A stretch of DNA of 64,000 bases from Lachnospiraceae bacterium 10-1 (GTDB taxonomy: Bacteria > Bacillota > Clostridia > Lachnospirales > Lachnospiraceae), in assembly GCA_000403495.2 (NCBI GenBank), contig KE159821.1:124001-188000 (forward strand), given 5' to 3'. The position numbers were made by a program, and so were the translations under genes. The notes beneath the pieces are model-generated. The model worked only from the letters and a program-made list of their open reading frames with translations, ran no database searches and had not been told where the DNA came from. This document shows, piece by piece, positions 16,864 through 26,503 of this stretch. Position 1 is the stretch's first letter; each line of letters begins with the position of its first letter.

Positions 16864-19335
16864 TTAAATTTGTTTCGGCAGCCACTCCCAAATCCTCATG
16901 TCCTCCTGCCCAAGCGACCACATACACATCCCCCGCAGCTTCCAGCGGTACGCCGCCTGGTTCGCCCAATAGACGAGGGAGTCCACGTCCTGGTAATAGA
17001 GGATGGAGAAGCCGTCCGCATCCCCAAGAAACAGCCGGGAAATCCAGATATTGATATCCCTCGGAGTGACCTCAGCCGTGTAGTTGTTCCCGCAGGATAT
17101 CTCCATCAAATCTGAATGGAAAAAATCATAATCCATCGAAATGTCCTCGCTGCGGGTGGCGCTCTCCTCCACATCGGCAGTCAGCGTGAACACCTGGAAT
17201 TCTTCATCCCACGCCACATTGCTCCTGCTGATCCGTCCGAAGGATTTAAAACTTCCGTCCGGCATCCGCACATCGAACCGCTCGTAAGGCTCATATGTCC
17301 ATGAGTCCCCAAGTCTCATCAGTTCACAGACGGTACGGTTATCGGAGCGGTATCCTGCATACCCGCCACTGAATCCGGATATGGAGGCCGTGAAACGCAG
17401 CGCATAAGATGCGCCGGAATACACCCGCACCCTGTTTCCACGGATGCGCATCTCCACCGTGTACATGGCGGGATTCCCTCTGAGGTCTGCATTCGCCGTC
17501 CGGCTGATCGTCTGGCTGTAACTGCCAAGAAGGGTGGAACCCTTGTAAAGCTCCACCCTCTGTGTGTCATAATTTAAGCAGCAGAAAACATCCCCGCAGA
17601 ACACCCCCGCCTTCCCGCTGCCGCCTGCCGGGAATGCCAGCCTTGCCCGCAGATGGATATCGGAAAAGCCGCTGTACTTCCATGCAAGCTGCCCGCTCCC
17701 CTCAAGCTGGGAGTACGGCCGGTTCTCATAGCCCTCCCGCCACACCTCCCACTTGCCGGAGAGCGTCGTCCAGTAACTCTCCGGCAGAGGGTTCTCATCC
17801 CGGAAGTCCTCGTACCAGATGAGCGCCGAGTCCGGCTTCCTGCGGAGCATTTCCAGCGTCAGCTTGAAGCCCCTGTCCGGCTGCGCCATGTTGCCGTCCA
17901 CATCCTTGAATTTCCGTGGCGCAAGGGTATAGGTGGCGGAGCCGGCGCTCGGTTCTTCCGAAAAAGCCGAGCAGACACGGAAGCCGTAAAACTGCACCCC
18001 TTTCACATCCACCGAAACCGTGATGGTGTGCGTCCCTGCGGAGAGGGAAATCCCCTCTGCCAGCGCCGACCAGAAGGTAGTCCTCCAGTATGGCCACCAC
18101 AGGCGGCTTTCCGTGAAATGCTTCCTGCCCCCGTCAATGGAAATGTATATCCCGTTCTTATCCCAAAAGGGAAAGCACAAGCGCACCGCCACATCATAAG
18201 TTCCTGCTGTGGATACAGAAAAACGGTAAACAGCGGAGCCGTTATCCCCCATCGTCACCATGCCCTCCGAAACAGACACGATGCCGGAATAACTGTCCGG
18301 GTTCCCGCCGTTACGGTCGACCACAATGCCGTCAAATTCCGTCTTCTGCTCTTTGCCGTAGGCGGTAAGGTAATGCCTGCGGTTGTATGTGCCGGAAAGC
18401 AGCGGGTAATCATAGGAAACCGCATCCCGCCCCTCCATGTAGTCGTACACATGGGGAAGCGCCCACGGCACCTTGTCGTAGTCGTCCCAATAAGCCACGA
18501 TGGGAATAAACGGCTGCGGCGGCTTGTCATCCGTGAAGTTGTAGCCGCCCGTCATCCATAGCTGCGCAGCATAGTAGGTGTTGGAAGTCCCCCGGTAGGT
18601 GACTCCCATGTTCTTTGGCGTATCGTGTATCCGCCAGTTCCACCCGTAGGCAGGCATCCCCAGGAACACTTTATCCGGATTCATCACTTTCACGGCGTAA
18701 TTATAGATGCCCTCCAGCCAGGAACGCGGGGAAACCGGCCCCGGTGCGCTGCCCGCCCACGCCATGCCGTAGCTCATAATGGATGCCGTGTCGCAGTAAT
18801 TGTCGAGGTCGCCGTAGACGCACCAGTTCTCCCCGCCGACAGAGCCGTTAATGCTGTCCATCCCTGGCAGGCAGATGTTCATCAGCTTTGCGGGATTGTA
18901 GGATTTCACCGTATTGTAAATATTTCGGAACATAGCGGTTGACTTCGCCGCTGTGGAGTAATCATCCCCTTTCTCCAAATCGATGTCCACGCCGTCACAC
19001 CACGGGTATTTCTCCATGATCCACACAAGCTCCGAAAGGAACATATCCTGCGCCCCGTCCGTGTTCTCCCGCAGCGCCTTAAAAATGCTGTTCGTGCCGT
19101 CATTGGCGACCGTCAGCAGCCACCTGATGTGCGGCCACTTCCTGATATACGTCCGCATGGTGGAGCCTTCCGCAATGGAAACGCCGCTCTCGTAGATTTC
19201 CCCGGTCGCCCTGACCTTAAAAGAAAAAAGCCCAATCTGGCTGATGCGGTCGCCGTAATCCCGGAGCGCCTGGTACATCCTCGTATTGCCCATGAACGTC
19301 CATACCATGATCTGCTTTCCTTTGAGTGTATCCAT
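16864..19335 (-). CDS. Tail-associated GH18 glycoside hydrolase
   Basis: 823 residues. A GH18 (chitinase/endo-beta-N-acetylglucosaminidase) barrel occupies about 1-330; the catalytic DGVDIDLE motif is at 114-121 with Glu121 as acid. Then a carbohydrate-binding-like beta domain (about 335-440), a LamG/concanavalin-like segment (about 490-640) and a C-terminal region ending WANQAAYRWKLRGMCMWSLG, which looks like a second barrel edge. It lies in the tail-fibre position between minor tail proteins and the holin, so it may cut a host surface glycan during adsorption. It overlaps the stop of the upstream gene (TGATG). Confidence 0.85.
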   Translation of the reverse strand: MDTLKGKQIMVWTFMGNTRMYQALRDYGDRISQIGLFSFKVRATGEIYESGVSIAEGSTMRTYIRKWPHIRWLLTVANDGTNSIFKALRENTDGAQDMFLSELVWIMEKYPWCDGVDIDLEKGDDYSTAAKSTAMFRNIYNTVKSYNPAKLMNICLPGMDSINGSVGGENWCVYGDLDNYCDTASIMSYGMAWAGSAPGPVSPRSWLEGIYNYAVKVMNPDKVFLGMPAYGWNWRIHDTPKNMGVTYRGTSNTYYAAQLWMTGGYNFTDDKPPQPFIPIVAYWDDYDKVPWALPHVYDYMEGRDAVSYDYPLLSGTYNRRHYLTAYGKEQKTEFDGIVVDRNGGNPDSYSGIVSVSEGMVTMGDNGSAVYRFSVSTAGTYDVAVRLCFPFWDKNGIYISIDGGRKHFTESRLWWPYWRTTFWSALAEGISLSAGTHTITVSVDVKGVQFYGFRVCSAFSEEPSAGSATYTLAPRKFKDVDGNMAQPDRGFKLTLEMLRRKPDSALIWYEDFRDENPLPESYWTTLSGKWEVWREGYENRPYSQLEGSGQLAWKYSGFSDIHLRARLAFPAGGSGKAGVFCGDVFCCLNYDTQRVELYKGSTLLGSYSQTISRTANADLRGNPAMYTVEMRIRGNRVRVYSGASYALRFTASISGFSGGYAGYRSDNRTVCELMRLGDSWTYEPYERFDVRMPDGSFKSFGRISRSNVAWDEEFQVFTLTADVEESATRSEDISMDYDFFHSDLMEISCGNNYTAEVTPRDINIWISRLFLGDADGFSILYYQDVDSLVYWANQAAYRWKLRGMCMWSLGQEDMRIWEWLPKQI

Positions 19336-19913
19336 CAGAATGTCCCGCCCCCTTCCTGCATCTCCTGCATTGTAAATAATAATCTCGCCGTTTTCCCGCT
19401 TTCCAATGCCACCTTATGTTTGGAATCCCATGCGGCGCTGTACTGGTAGAATCCCTCTTTCTGAAATGCTGCGCCGTTGCGTGTACACTCCCTGCTTTCA
19501 GCAAGCAGCGCAATATCATCCTCCGCTTTCACGGCACCGGGAAAAGACACCCTCTGGCCGCCCACGCCCTGGGCAAGCCGCACCGTCCCCGCCGCCATAT
19601 CGGATTTCGGGTAGATGTGGATATCCAGAGGAGCGGAGGTCTTCCCCAGGTTAAAGAGGATGACCGTTTCCTCCGAGCGCACCACGCCGTTGAACCACGT
19701 GGGAGCCTTTATCCCGCCATCCTCCCGGAGCTTCTGCAGGCAGGTCTCCGTGTGCGGTGCATATCCCGCAAGGCCCGGCCCTTCCTGCAGTTGGAGGTCG
19801 GTAAACCAGATGCGCCCGGAGCAGTCGGCAATGGTGGGGACCACCGTCACGCTCACGACGCGCATATCCTTCTTTTTATTGACCACTTCCGCAAGCCTTA
19901 CAAACTCAGCCAT
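19335..19913 (-). CDS. Minor tail protein
   Basis: 192 residues, no TM helix. Residues 21-55 (VSVTVVPTIADCSGRIWFTD and following) resemble residues 24-58 of the next small protein upstream, suggesting a shared tail-tip motif. The rest is beta-rich and unassigned. It overlaps the upstream gene by 8 bases and the GH18 gene by one TGATG junction. Position between Tal and the GH18 gene supports a tail-tip or host-recognition role. Confidence 0.65.
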   Translation of the reverse strand: MAEFVRLAEVVNKKKDMRVVSVTVVPTIADCSGRIWFTDLQLQEGPGLAGYAPHTETCLQKLREDGGIKAPTWFNGVVRSEETVILFNLGKTSAPLDIHIYPKSDMAAGTVRLAQGVGGQRVSFPGAVKAEDDIALLAESRECTRNGAAFQKEGFYQYSAAWDSKHKVALESGKTARLLFTMQEMQEGGGTF

Positions 19914-20106
19914 CCAGCGTCCACCTCAGTTCCGAGGGATGCCCCACCCATCCCATTGCCACCGGCCCGCCCTGCAGGAGGATGTCCGTGATGTAGAAGT
20001 CACCCGTGCAGTCCGTGATGCAGACGCGGACGGTGACGGATTTCAGCCTCTCGGATGAGAAGTTTTCCGGGGTAATCTTTGCTGTTGTCCTTGAAAAATA
20101 TGCCAT
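19906..20106 (-). CDS. Small minor tail protein
   Basis: 66 residues with the motif SVTVRVCITDCTGDFYITD, matching a stretch of the following protein. It begins 12 bases after the Tal gene stop and overlaps the next gene by 8 bases. It may be a separate subunit, or the remnant of a split of one larger tail protein. Function unknown. Confidence 0.6.
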   Translation of the reverse strand: MAYFSRTTAKITPENFSSERLKSVTVRVCITDCTGDFYITDILLQGGPVAMGWVGHPSELRWTLDG

Positions 20107-20118
20107 GCTGACCTCCCA

Positions 20119-22647
20119 TCAATACAGGTCGATAAACCTTGACTCCGTGCTGCCGTCCTCATACTCCAGCACAATCTCAATGCCGACCTGCGAGTTGCCG
20201 CTCAGTTTCTTCAAATTTTCAGACGCAATCTGCGCCGAAATCGTATAGCTGTCACGGTTAGCAGGATACACCGTCTGCGACAGGCTTTTGGTCATGCCAG
20301 CCACGCCCTCCGCCTTGAAGGAAGCCGTTCCGCTTGCGCCGTTTTCCCCATCCGCCTCAAAGCCGGAGGACACCCAATAGGCAAGCCCGTCATCGGCGCG
20401 GGAATTGCGGAGCAGATTGAACGGCACCAGCTCCGCGATGTCCTCGCTGGACACCACGCTGACGCCCTCTAAGGAATCGGCGGCATTGTCCCACTTGCTC
20501 GTGGAGCTGCCCAGGTTCTTTAACACCGTGGAAAGCTCCAGCACCGTGTTCCACGGCTCCTGCAGGTTGTATTCCCTGCGGACAATCCTCGTGGTGACCG
20601 AAAGCCCCAGGTCCTTATCCTCCACCCGCACATAATCCCCAAGCTCCCATGCCTCATGCTCATATCCCGTCAGCACAGACAAATCCATGGCGTTCAGCAC
20701 ATAAGAAACCGTCGGCTTGCAGTAATCGGCAAGCCTCATGCGGGTAAATTCAAGCATCTGGTAAGGGTTCGTGAACGCCGAACAGTCCAGGGAAGATACA
20801 CGGATTTCTTTGGAATAGGTGAAATCCTCCACATAGGGCTTCCCGCCGTTGATGCTGGCAAAGGTCATGCCGTCTGCACCGACGGCATACAGCCTCGTCA
20901 CAAGCCCCGTGGTGTCCACCGTCCGCTCGATATCCTTCATGTTCTTCCCGTACATGAACAGCGCGCCGCTGTCCTTCCCGTTTAAGGTCAGCAGATGCAC
21001 CAGCCGGTTCGGGCAGTCAAAGACCAGGTCGCCGCCGTGGAGGTCAGCCACCGCCCTTAAAATAGACAGTGCATTTTTCTCCGTGGATGTCCATGTGCGT
21101 TTGGTCGTGACCGTGACCGTCCCGACATTCCATTCCGTGCCGGAAAGGGCATAGGCCATGGCCGCATCCGCCGTCTCCGCGTCAAAGGCTTTCTCCTCCT
21201 TCCGGACGGAATAGGCAAGGTTGTAAAACTCCGCCTCGGCGTACACTTCTGTCACGGCGCTGCCGGAGGCATCCTTGCTGTCCGTGACCGTGCGGATAAT
21301 ATACACGTCATCCACGATCTGAATTTTCTTCTCGTTGTCGATATATTTCCGCTTGGCATCGGCAAAGGGAATGGAGAAGGAAAGTGTATCTTCGCCGTTG
21401 ACCTCGCCCGTCACGATAATGCCGTAGGCATTCTCCAGCACCGCCTCCCATGCGCCGTTTGAGTCCAGCACCACCGGGCGGGCATAGCCGATTTTCTCGT
21501 AGGGGGACTTCGGTATGTCATAAATCTGGATGTCCGTCAGTTTCGGCGTCCTTGCCGTGTCATTTGTAGTGAGAGTCACCCGGAAACGGATGTATGTGCG
21601 GGCAGGGGACGGCATCTTCCCGTCCGCGCCCACCGCCGCCCAATCGCTCCAGCTAATGAGGTCATTGCTCGTGGAGGTCTCCACAAGGGGAATGTCCGTC
21701 ACGCCGGGGATGCACTCACTGGAAACGGACACCTTGCCCGCGCCAGAAATGCCATACTCTACGGCACGGGTATAAAGCACGCCGCTTTCCGGGTACGCGC
21801 CATTACTTCCTTTTCGCAGCGTCACACACCCCGGCTCTGCCAGGGCATCCACCGGCCCCGCAATATCGCCTCCGTTGGCAAAGGCCGTGGCACGGAAATA
21901 ATCCGCCAAATCCTCTGCCGTAAGCTGCGAATCGCAGTCTAAAAACCAGTCGTCAAAGCCGCCCGCAAACCAGTAGGAGCCGGCGTGCATCCCCATGATG
22001 AGGTCTGCCGTGCAGGAGCGGTTCAGCTCCCCGGTAAAGGGGAGCGCCGCAGAAACCCACACCGCCCCGCTTTCCCGGTCTCCTATGACATACCACGCCT
22101 TCTTATTCCCCGGCTCTATCACGCAGGCAATGAAATACCACCCGTTGTTCACAAAGGAAAAAGGCGGCGTCACCGACTCATCCAGTATCAGGGAGCCTGC
22201 GGAATTATACAGCATGATCCTCGGCTTTCCCCGGATGAGGGAAAGGTAGAAAATCGGCTGCCCCGGCCCCTGCCTGGTGTTAAAAATCGGGCAGTAGGTA
22301 TTTCCGATGGAATAGGTGGTAGGGTTCATCCAGCCGCCCACAATGATCCGTTCCCCAAGGCTCTGGAAAACGGAGCCGTCATTCGTCACTTTCAGATAGG
22401 TTTTCTCCGAAGTGGGGTTCGTGATGTTCATGCGGAAATGCCGCCCCTTCTGCCCGCCCCGGAAGCCGGCGCTCGTTCCCGACCAGCCGGAAACAAACAT
22501 CTTCCTGCCTTTCCCGGAGGAATCGGCGAGCATGGTATCCGCATCCGGGGCATTCTCATTGAACCGCCATAGTCCGTCCTTTGCATACTCAGCAGGGAAC
22601 TCCCCCGTGAAATCCGTCTGTGTATTTAAAACTGCCTGCAATCCCAT
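20119..22647 (-). CDS. Tail tip protein with LamG and Prophage_tail (Tal) domains
   Basis: 842 residues. A concanavalin/LamG-like domain (about 20-245), a beta domain (about 250-345), the Prophage_tail/Gp37-like baseplate core (about 360-720; ELGDYVRVEDKDLGL and VTTRIVRREYN near its end) and a C-terminal carbohydrate-binding-like domain. Homologues form the tail tip hub and often carry peptidoglycan-cutting or receptor-binding modules. It lies directly after Dit, as in siphophages of Firmicutes. Confidence 0.85.
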   Translation of the reverse strand: MGLQAVLNTQTDFTGEFPAEYAKDGLWRFNENAPDADTMLADSSGKGRKMFVSGWSGTSAGFRGGQKGRHFRMNITNPTSEKTYLKVTNDGSVFQSLGERIIVGGWMNPTTYSIGNTYCPIFNTRQGPGQPIFYLSLIRGKPRIMLYNSAGSLILDESVTPPFSFVNNGWYFIACVIEPGNKKAWYVIGDRESGAVWVSAALPFTGELNRSCTADLIMGMHAGSYWFAGGFDDWFLDCDSQLTAEDLADYFRATAFANGGDIAGPVDALAEPGCVTLRKGSNGAYPESGVLYTRAVEYGISGAGKVSVSSECIPGVTDIPLVETSTSNDLISWSDWAAVGADGKMPSPARTYIRFRVTLTTNDTARTPKLTDIQIYDIPKSPYEKIGYARPVVLDSNGAWEAVLENAYGIIVTGEVNGEDTLSFSIPFADAKRKYIDNEKKIQIVDDVYIIRTVTDSKDASGSAVTEVYAEAEFYNLAYSVRKEEKAFDAETADAAMAYALSGTEWNVGTVTVTTKRTWTSTEKNALSILRAVADLHGGDLVFDCPNRLVHLLTLNGKDSGALFMYGKNMKDIERTVDTTGLVTRLYAVGADGMTFASINGGKPYVEDFTYSKEIRVSSLDCSAFTNPYQMLEFTRMRLADYCKPTVSYVLNAMDLSVLTGYEHEAWELGDYVRVEDKDLGLSVTTRIVRREYNLQEPWNTVLELSTVLKNLGSSTSKWDNAADSLEGVSVVSSEDIAELVPFNLLRNSRADDGLAYWVSSGFEADGENGASGTASFKAEGVAGMTKSLSQTVYPANRDSYTISAQIASENLKKLSGNSQVGIEIVLEYEDGSTESRFIDLY

Positions 22648-22653
22648 AAAAAA

Positions 22654-23430
22654 TCACCTCCAGCGGCTCTTTGCCTGTATTTCAAGTTCCGTGAACGCGG
22701 CATTCGATGCCGCCACCTCTACCGTGTTCAGCCCCGCCCCAAGCGTGGGGAAGTTCAGCTCGCCGATATACGGCAGGGCGTTGCGGAGCGTGTTCCCCTC
22801 CGCGTCCTCCACCCATGCCGTCATTTTCGCCGTATCAATTACCAGCGTTTCCCCTTCCGAAAGCGTGGCGTTTGCTATTTTCAGCTCCGCCCCGTTTGTA
22901 GAAATGCTGATATGCCTTCCCGCCCCGGATGCCAGGACGCCTTTCAGCCGGTACACGGGATTGGAGTATAAGTTTCCAAGCCTCCGCCTCACCGTGTGGT
23001 TTCCTGCTTCCGTGATGGTAAAGACCTCATCCTCCGCAGCGTAGCCGAAGGGGTCAGGGCAGAAAAAAGCGAGGTCGAAGGTCGCCGCAAGCCGCACCAC
23101 CCGCTCAAAGGTTACGCCCTCCTGAAGCCTTGCGTAATACACCCGCCCCGGTTCCGTGTCAAGCATAAGCGCACATACGCCTTTGTCCGGACTCAGCCAG
23201 CTTACGATTTCATCCTTGCACTCAAGCAGCTCCGCCGCCGTCCGCTTTGGAGGGATGAAGCAGGATATCTCTATCACCCGCTCGGAAAGGGACGCGCCCA
23301 GGTCAATGAGGCCGTCCCTGCCCGCCATGGAAATGGTGCGGTTTTTCAGCTCCGGCACCCGGTTCTCCGTTGTCATGCGGCTTGCGATACCCATGCTTTT
23401 TGATGTGATGCCGTCAAAAGAAAATCCCAT
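22654..23430 (-). CDS. Distal tail protein (Dit)
   Basis: 258 residues, Sipho_tail type. It begins MGFSFDGITSKSMGI and contains GRDGLIDLG and FFCPDPFGY, typical of the Dit N-terminal ring-forming domain; a galectin-like C-terminal domain follows. It joins the tail tube to the tip. The next gene starts 6 bases after its stop. Confidence 0.9.
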   Translation of the reverse strand: MGFSFDGITSKSMGIASRMTTENRVPELKNRTISMAGRDGLIDLGASLSERVIEISCFIPPKRTAAELLECKDEIVSWLSPDKGVCALMLDTEPGRVYYARLQEGVTFERVVRLAATFDLAFFCPDPFGYAAEDEVFTITEAGNHTVRRRLGNLYSNPVYRLKGVLASGAGRHISISTNGAELKIANATLSEGETLVIDTAKMTAWVEDAEGNTLRNALPYIGELNFPTLGAGLNTVEVAASNAAFTELEIQAKSRWR

Positions 23431-23445
23431 CTGTCCGCCCCCTTC

Positions 23446-26283
23446 CTACGAATAGCCGTTTGCCCGCCGCCCCTGCTGGAGCTGCCGGTAAAGCTGCTGT
23501 GAGATTTTGCGGATGTCCTCCTCGCTCCTCACGTTCATTTCCTTCACTTCAATCAACGGACCATTTATGGAGCTTCCCTGCGACGCTCCGTCCCCGCCGT
23601 TTCCTGATACGGAAATTTCCTGCAAGGATGCAGAAGGGTTCAGGACCATATCTGCCGCCACGCCGTCCATTGCCTTTGCCACCATGCTCTTACTGTCCTC
23701 AATGCCTTTTGCCAGCCCCTTCATGAAGTCCGGCATCCAGCTCTCGTAATCGGTCAGCGGCCCTTCGTCCGGCACGGAGAAGTGCAGGAAGGACTTGATC
23801 TTGTTCGCCACGCTGCTCACAGCGTCACCCACAGCTCCGATACAGCTTTTGATGCCGTTCACGATGCCCATGATCATGTCCTTGCCCCACTGCAGGGCTT
23901 TTGACGGCAGGCTCGTTATGAAGGAAATCGCCTGGTTGAATCCTTCCTTGATGGAGGACACAATTTTTCCCATGGTCCCCTTAATGCCGCTCCAGATGTT
24001 ATTGAACACTGTGGTGACCGTACTTTTAATGCTGTTCACGACACTCGTAACCACGGATTTGATGCTGTTCCACACCGTGGAAATGGTGGACTTGATGCCG
24101 TTTACCACTGTCGTGACCGCAGTCTTTATTGCATTCCATACCGTGGTTATTACCGTCTTTATCGCATTCAGCACCGTAGTGACTGTATTTTTGATGGCGT
24201 TCCATGCCGTGGTGATAAAAGTCTGGATTGCCGTCACCACCGTGGTGACCACGGTCTTTATCCCGTTCCAAATGGTTGTGAATACCGTCTTTATCGCATT
24301 TAAGACCGTAGTGATAATGGTCTTGTAAATATTGAAATAAGTGGTGATGATGGTTTTTATCACTTCCACCACTGTACTGAAGATGGTCTTTATCCCTTCC
24401 CACAGCCCGGAAAAGAAATCCTTGATCCCGTTCCACACAGCCTGCGCTGTAGAGGAAATGGCCTCCCATGCCGCCGCAAAGAAGTTTTTGATTGCCTCCC
24501 ATACGGCAATGGCTACCTCCTTCACATTCTCCCAGAGGTTGATCCAGAACTGCCGGAAATCCTCATTCGTATTCCACAGATAAATAAATGCCGCCACCAA
24601 AGCTGTAATTGCTGCAATAATCAGGAATATCGGGTTGGCAAGCATGGTGGTGTTTAAGGCGGCAAAAGCGGTCTTGACTGTGTTAATCACTCCCGCCACC
24701 TTCGGCACTATGGTCATGATAGTGCCGACCGCAGACACCACTTTCCCAACGACGATCAGCACGGGTCCCAGAGCAGCCGCCAGCAATGCGACCGTGGTGA
24801 TGACTTTCTTCGTCCCCTCGTCCATGCCGTTCAGCCAGTCCACGAACTTCTGCACCCATCCGACAATCATTTTGATGGCGGGCAGCAGAAGCTCCCCAAA
24901 AGAAATAGCCAGCCCCTCTAAGGCTGACTTTAGAATGGTGATCTGCCCCTGCAGGTTATCAAGCTGTGTGTCCGCCATCTGCTGCGCTGCGCCGCCGCTG
25001 TCAATGATGGACTGCTGCAGCTCATCCCATGTGCTTCCCGTGTTGGCAAGCAGGGCATTCACGGAGGACAGGTCGGTCTTGTTGAAAATCTGCCCGATGA
25101 TGTTGGACTTCTCCGCCGCCGTCATGCCGTCCATGCTCGTGTTCAGGTCTCCGAGGATGTCATTGAGGGAGCGCATATTCCCCTCGGAATCGTAAACATC
25201 CAGACCAAGCTGCTCCATGCAGGCGGCCGCCTTGTCGGTAGGGTTCTGCAGGGAAAGGATGACGTTCCTTAAGTGTGTACCGCCCTCCGCGCCCTTGATG
25301 CCGTTGTTGGCGAGGATGCCGAGGGCCGTGTTCAGCTCCGCCGTGCCGCCTTTCACGGTCTTGGCAGTCGCACCGATGGTGAGGATGCCCTCGCCAAGCT
25401 GCGCCACAGATGTGTTGGTGGTGGAGGCGGTCTTCGCCATCTGGTCAACCATCGTCCCCGCCTCATCCACGCCCATGCCCAGGGCGGACATGGCGTCCGT
25501 CACCATGTCCGATGCCGCTGCAAGGTCGATGCCGCCGGCCGCCGCAAGGTTTAAGACAGTGGGCAGCGTGTCGCACATCTGCTGCGTGTCGTACCCGGCA
25601 AGGGCGAGGTAGTTCAAAGCCTCCGCACACTCGCTTGCGGAGAATGCTGTCTCGCTGCCCATCTTCTTTGCCAGTGCGGAAAGCGTATCCATCGTGTTGA
25701 CGCTCTCGCCGTTGACCGTGGACATGGCATCCTTCGTGATTCCCATCGTTGCCTGCACCTGCGACATGGAGCTTTCAAAGTTTGCCGCCGTGCTGACCGC
25801 CGCCGTGCCGAGGGCAGTCACGCCTGCCGTGACGGGGAGCAGCTTCTGCCCGGCGGAGGAAATGTTATCCCCGACAGTCTTCAGCTTTTCACCCGTGGCG
25901 GCGATTTTCTGTAATGCCACAGCGGACTGCCCTGCCTGCCGCTCCAGGTCACGCAGATTGTTTTCCGTTTCGATGATCTCCCTCTGGAGGGCATCGTACT
26001 GGTCCTGTGAGATTTCCCCATTGGCAAGGGCCGTGTTTGCCTGCTCTGCGGCGGTCTTTAGGGTCTCCAGCTTTTCCTTCGTCCCCGCCACTGCCTCGCC
26101 CAAAAGCCGGTGCTTCTGTGCCAGCAGCTCCGTGTTGCCGGGGTCCAATTTTAAGAGCTTCTCCACATCCCGCAACTGTCCCTGCGTATCCCGGATGGAG
26201 GAATTGACTCCCTTTAATGCGGTCTGTAGTTTGGTGGTATCCCCGCCGATCTCAACAGTGATACCCTTGATTCTGTTCGCCAC
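23446..26283 (-). CDS. Tail tape measure protein
   Basis: 945 residues. N-terminal coiled coil (about 10-130), a TP901-type core (about 150-480; GSETAFSASECAEALNYLA), TM-like hydrophobic helices (about 480-590) and a repeat-rich segment (about 630-765) with units of the type TVLNAIKTVITTVWNAIK. Its length sets tail length: 945 residues suggests roughly 140 nm by the usual 0.15 nm per residue rule (estimate). GTG at 26283 follows AAGGGG at 8 bases; an upstream GTG at 26292 is less likely. Confidence 0.93.
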   Translation of the reverse strand: MANRIKGITVEIGGDTTKLQTALKGVNSSIRDTQGQLRDVEKLLKLDPGNTELLAQKHRLLGEAVAGTKEKLETLKTAAEQANTALANGEISQDQYDALQREIIETENNLRDLERQAGQSAVALQKIAATGEKLKTVGDNISSAGQKLLPVTAGVTALGTAAVSTAANFESSMSQVQATMGITKDAMSTVNGESVNTMDTLSALAKKMGSETAFSASECAEALNYLALAGYDTQQMCDTLPTVLNLAAAGGIDLAAASDMVTDAMSALGMGVDEAGTMVDQMAKTASTTNTSVAQLGEGILTIGATAKTVKGGTAELNTALGILANNGIKGAEGGTHLRNVILSLQNPTDKAAACMEQLGLDVYDSEGNMRSLNDILGDLNTSMDGMTAAEKSNIIGQIFNKTDLSSVNALLANTGSTWDELQQSIIDSGGAAQQMADTQLDNLQGQITILKSALEGLAISFGELLLPAIKMIVGWVQKFVDWLNGMDEGTKKVITTVALLAAALGPVLIVVGKVVSAVGTIMTIVPKVAGVINTVKTAFAALNTTMLANPIFLIIAAITALVAAFIYLWNTNEDFRQFWINLWENVKEVAIAVWEAIKNFFAAAWEAISSTAQAVWNGIKDFFSGLWEGIKTIFSTVVEVIKTIITTYFNIYKTIITTVLNAIKTVFTTIWNGIKTVVTTVVTAIQTFITTAWNAIKNTVTTVLNAIKTVITTVWNAIKTAVTTVVNGIKSTISTVWNSIKSVVTSVVNSIKSTVTTVFNNIWSGIKGTMGKIVSSIKEGFNQAISFITSLPSKALQWGKDMIMGIVNGIKSCIGAVGDAVSSVANKIKSFLHFSVPDEGPLTDYESWMPDFMKGLAKGIEDSKSMVAKAMDGVAADMVLNPSASLQEISVSGNGGDGASQGSSINGPLIEVKEMNVRSEEDIRKISQQLYRQLQQGRRANGYS

Positions 26284-26335
26284 GGCGGACACCCCTTCCT
26301 GTTAAAATGCCAAAATAAACCCAGGGGGACGCCGC

Positions 26336-26503
26336 CTAAAAGCGGTCAAAATCCTCCTGGGTAGCGATTTCCTTATAGCCCTTGTATTCGTCATTCCTGC
26401 TCTCTGCGAACATATCGTTGACCATCCCGATGGTAAGCAGGTCAAGGTCGCGGATGGAAAGCCCAAGCTGTACGCACCGGAGCAGGAACAGCGGCGTTGT
26501 CAT
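26336..26503 (-). CDS. Tail assembly chaperone C-terminal frame (gpT part of gpGT)
   Basis: 55 residues from an ATG at 26503 that overlaps the gpG stop (ATGA), or, more likely, the -1 extension of gpG. The frame upstream is open back to the slippery site, and a -1 shift gives the seven residues LRPTDRE before the ATG, then MTTPLFLLRCVQL. The fused product would have 180 residues. It directly precedes the tape measure gene, as gpGT does in lambdoid and Firmicute siphophages. Confidence 0.8.
   Translation of the reverse strand: MTTPLFLLRCVQLGLSIRDLDLLTIGMVNDMFAESRNDEYKGYKEIATQEDFDRF

Noticed and set aside
24000-24350. Regular repeats that could be mistaken for a CRISPR array
   Set aside because: They are coding repeats of the tape measure protein, in frame, without constant spacers.
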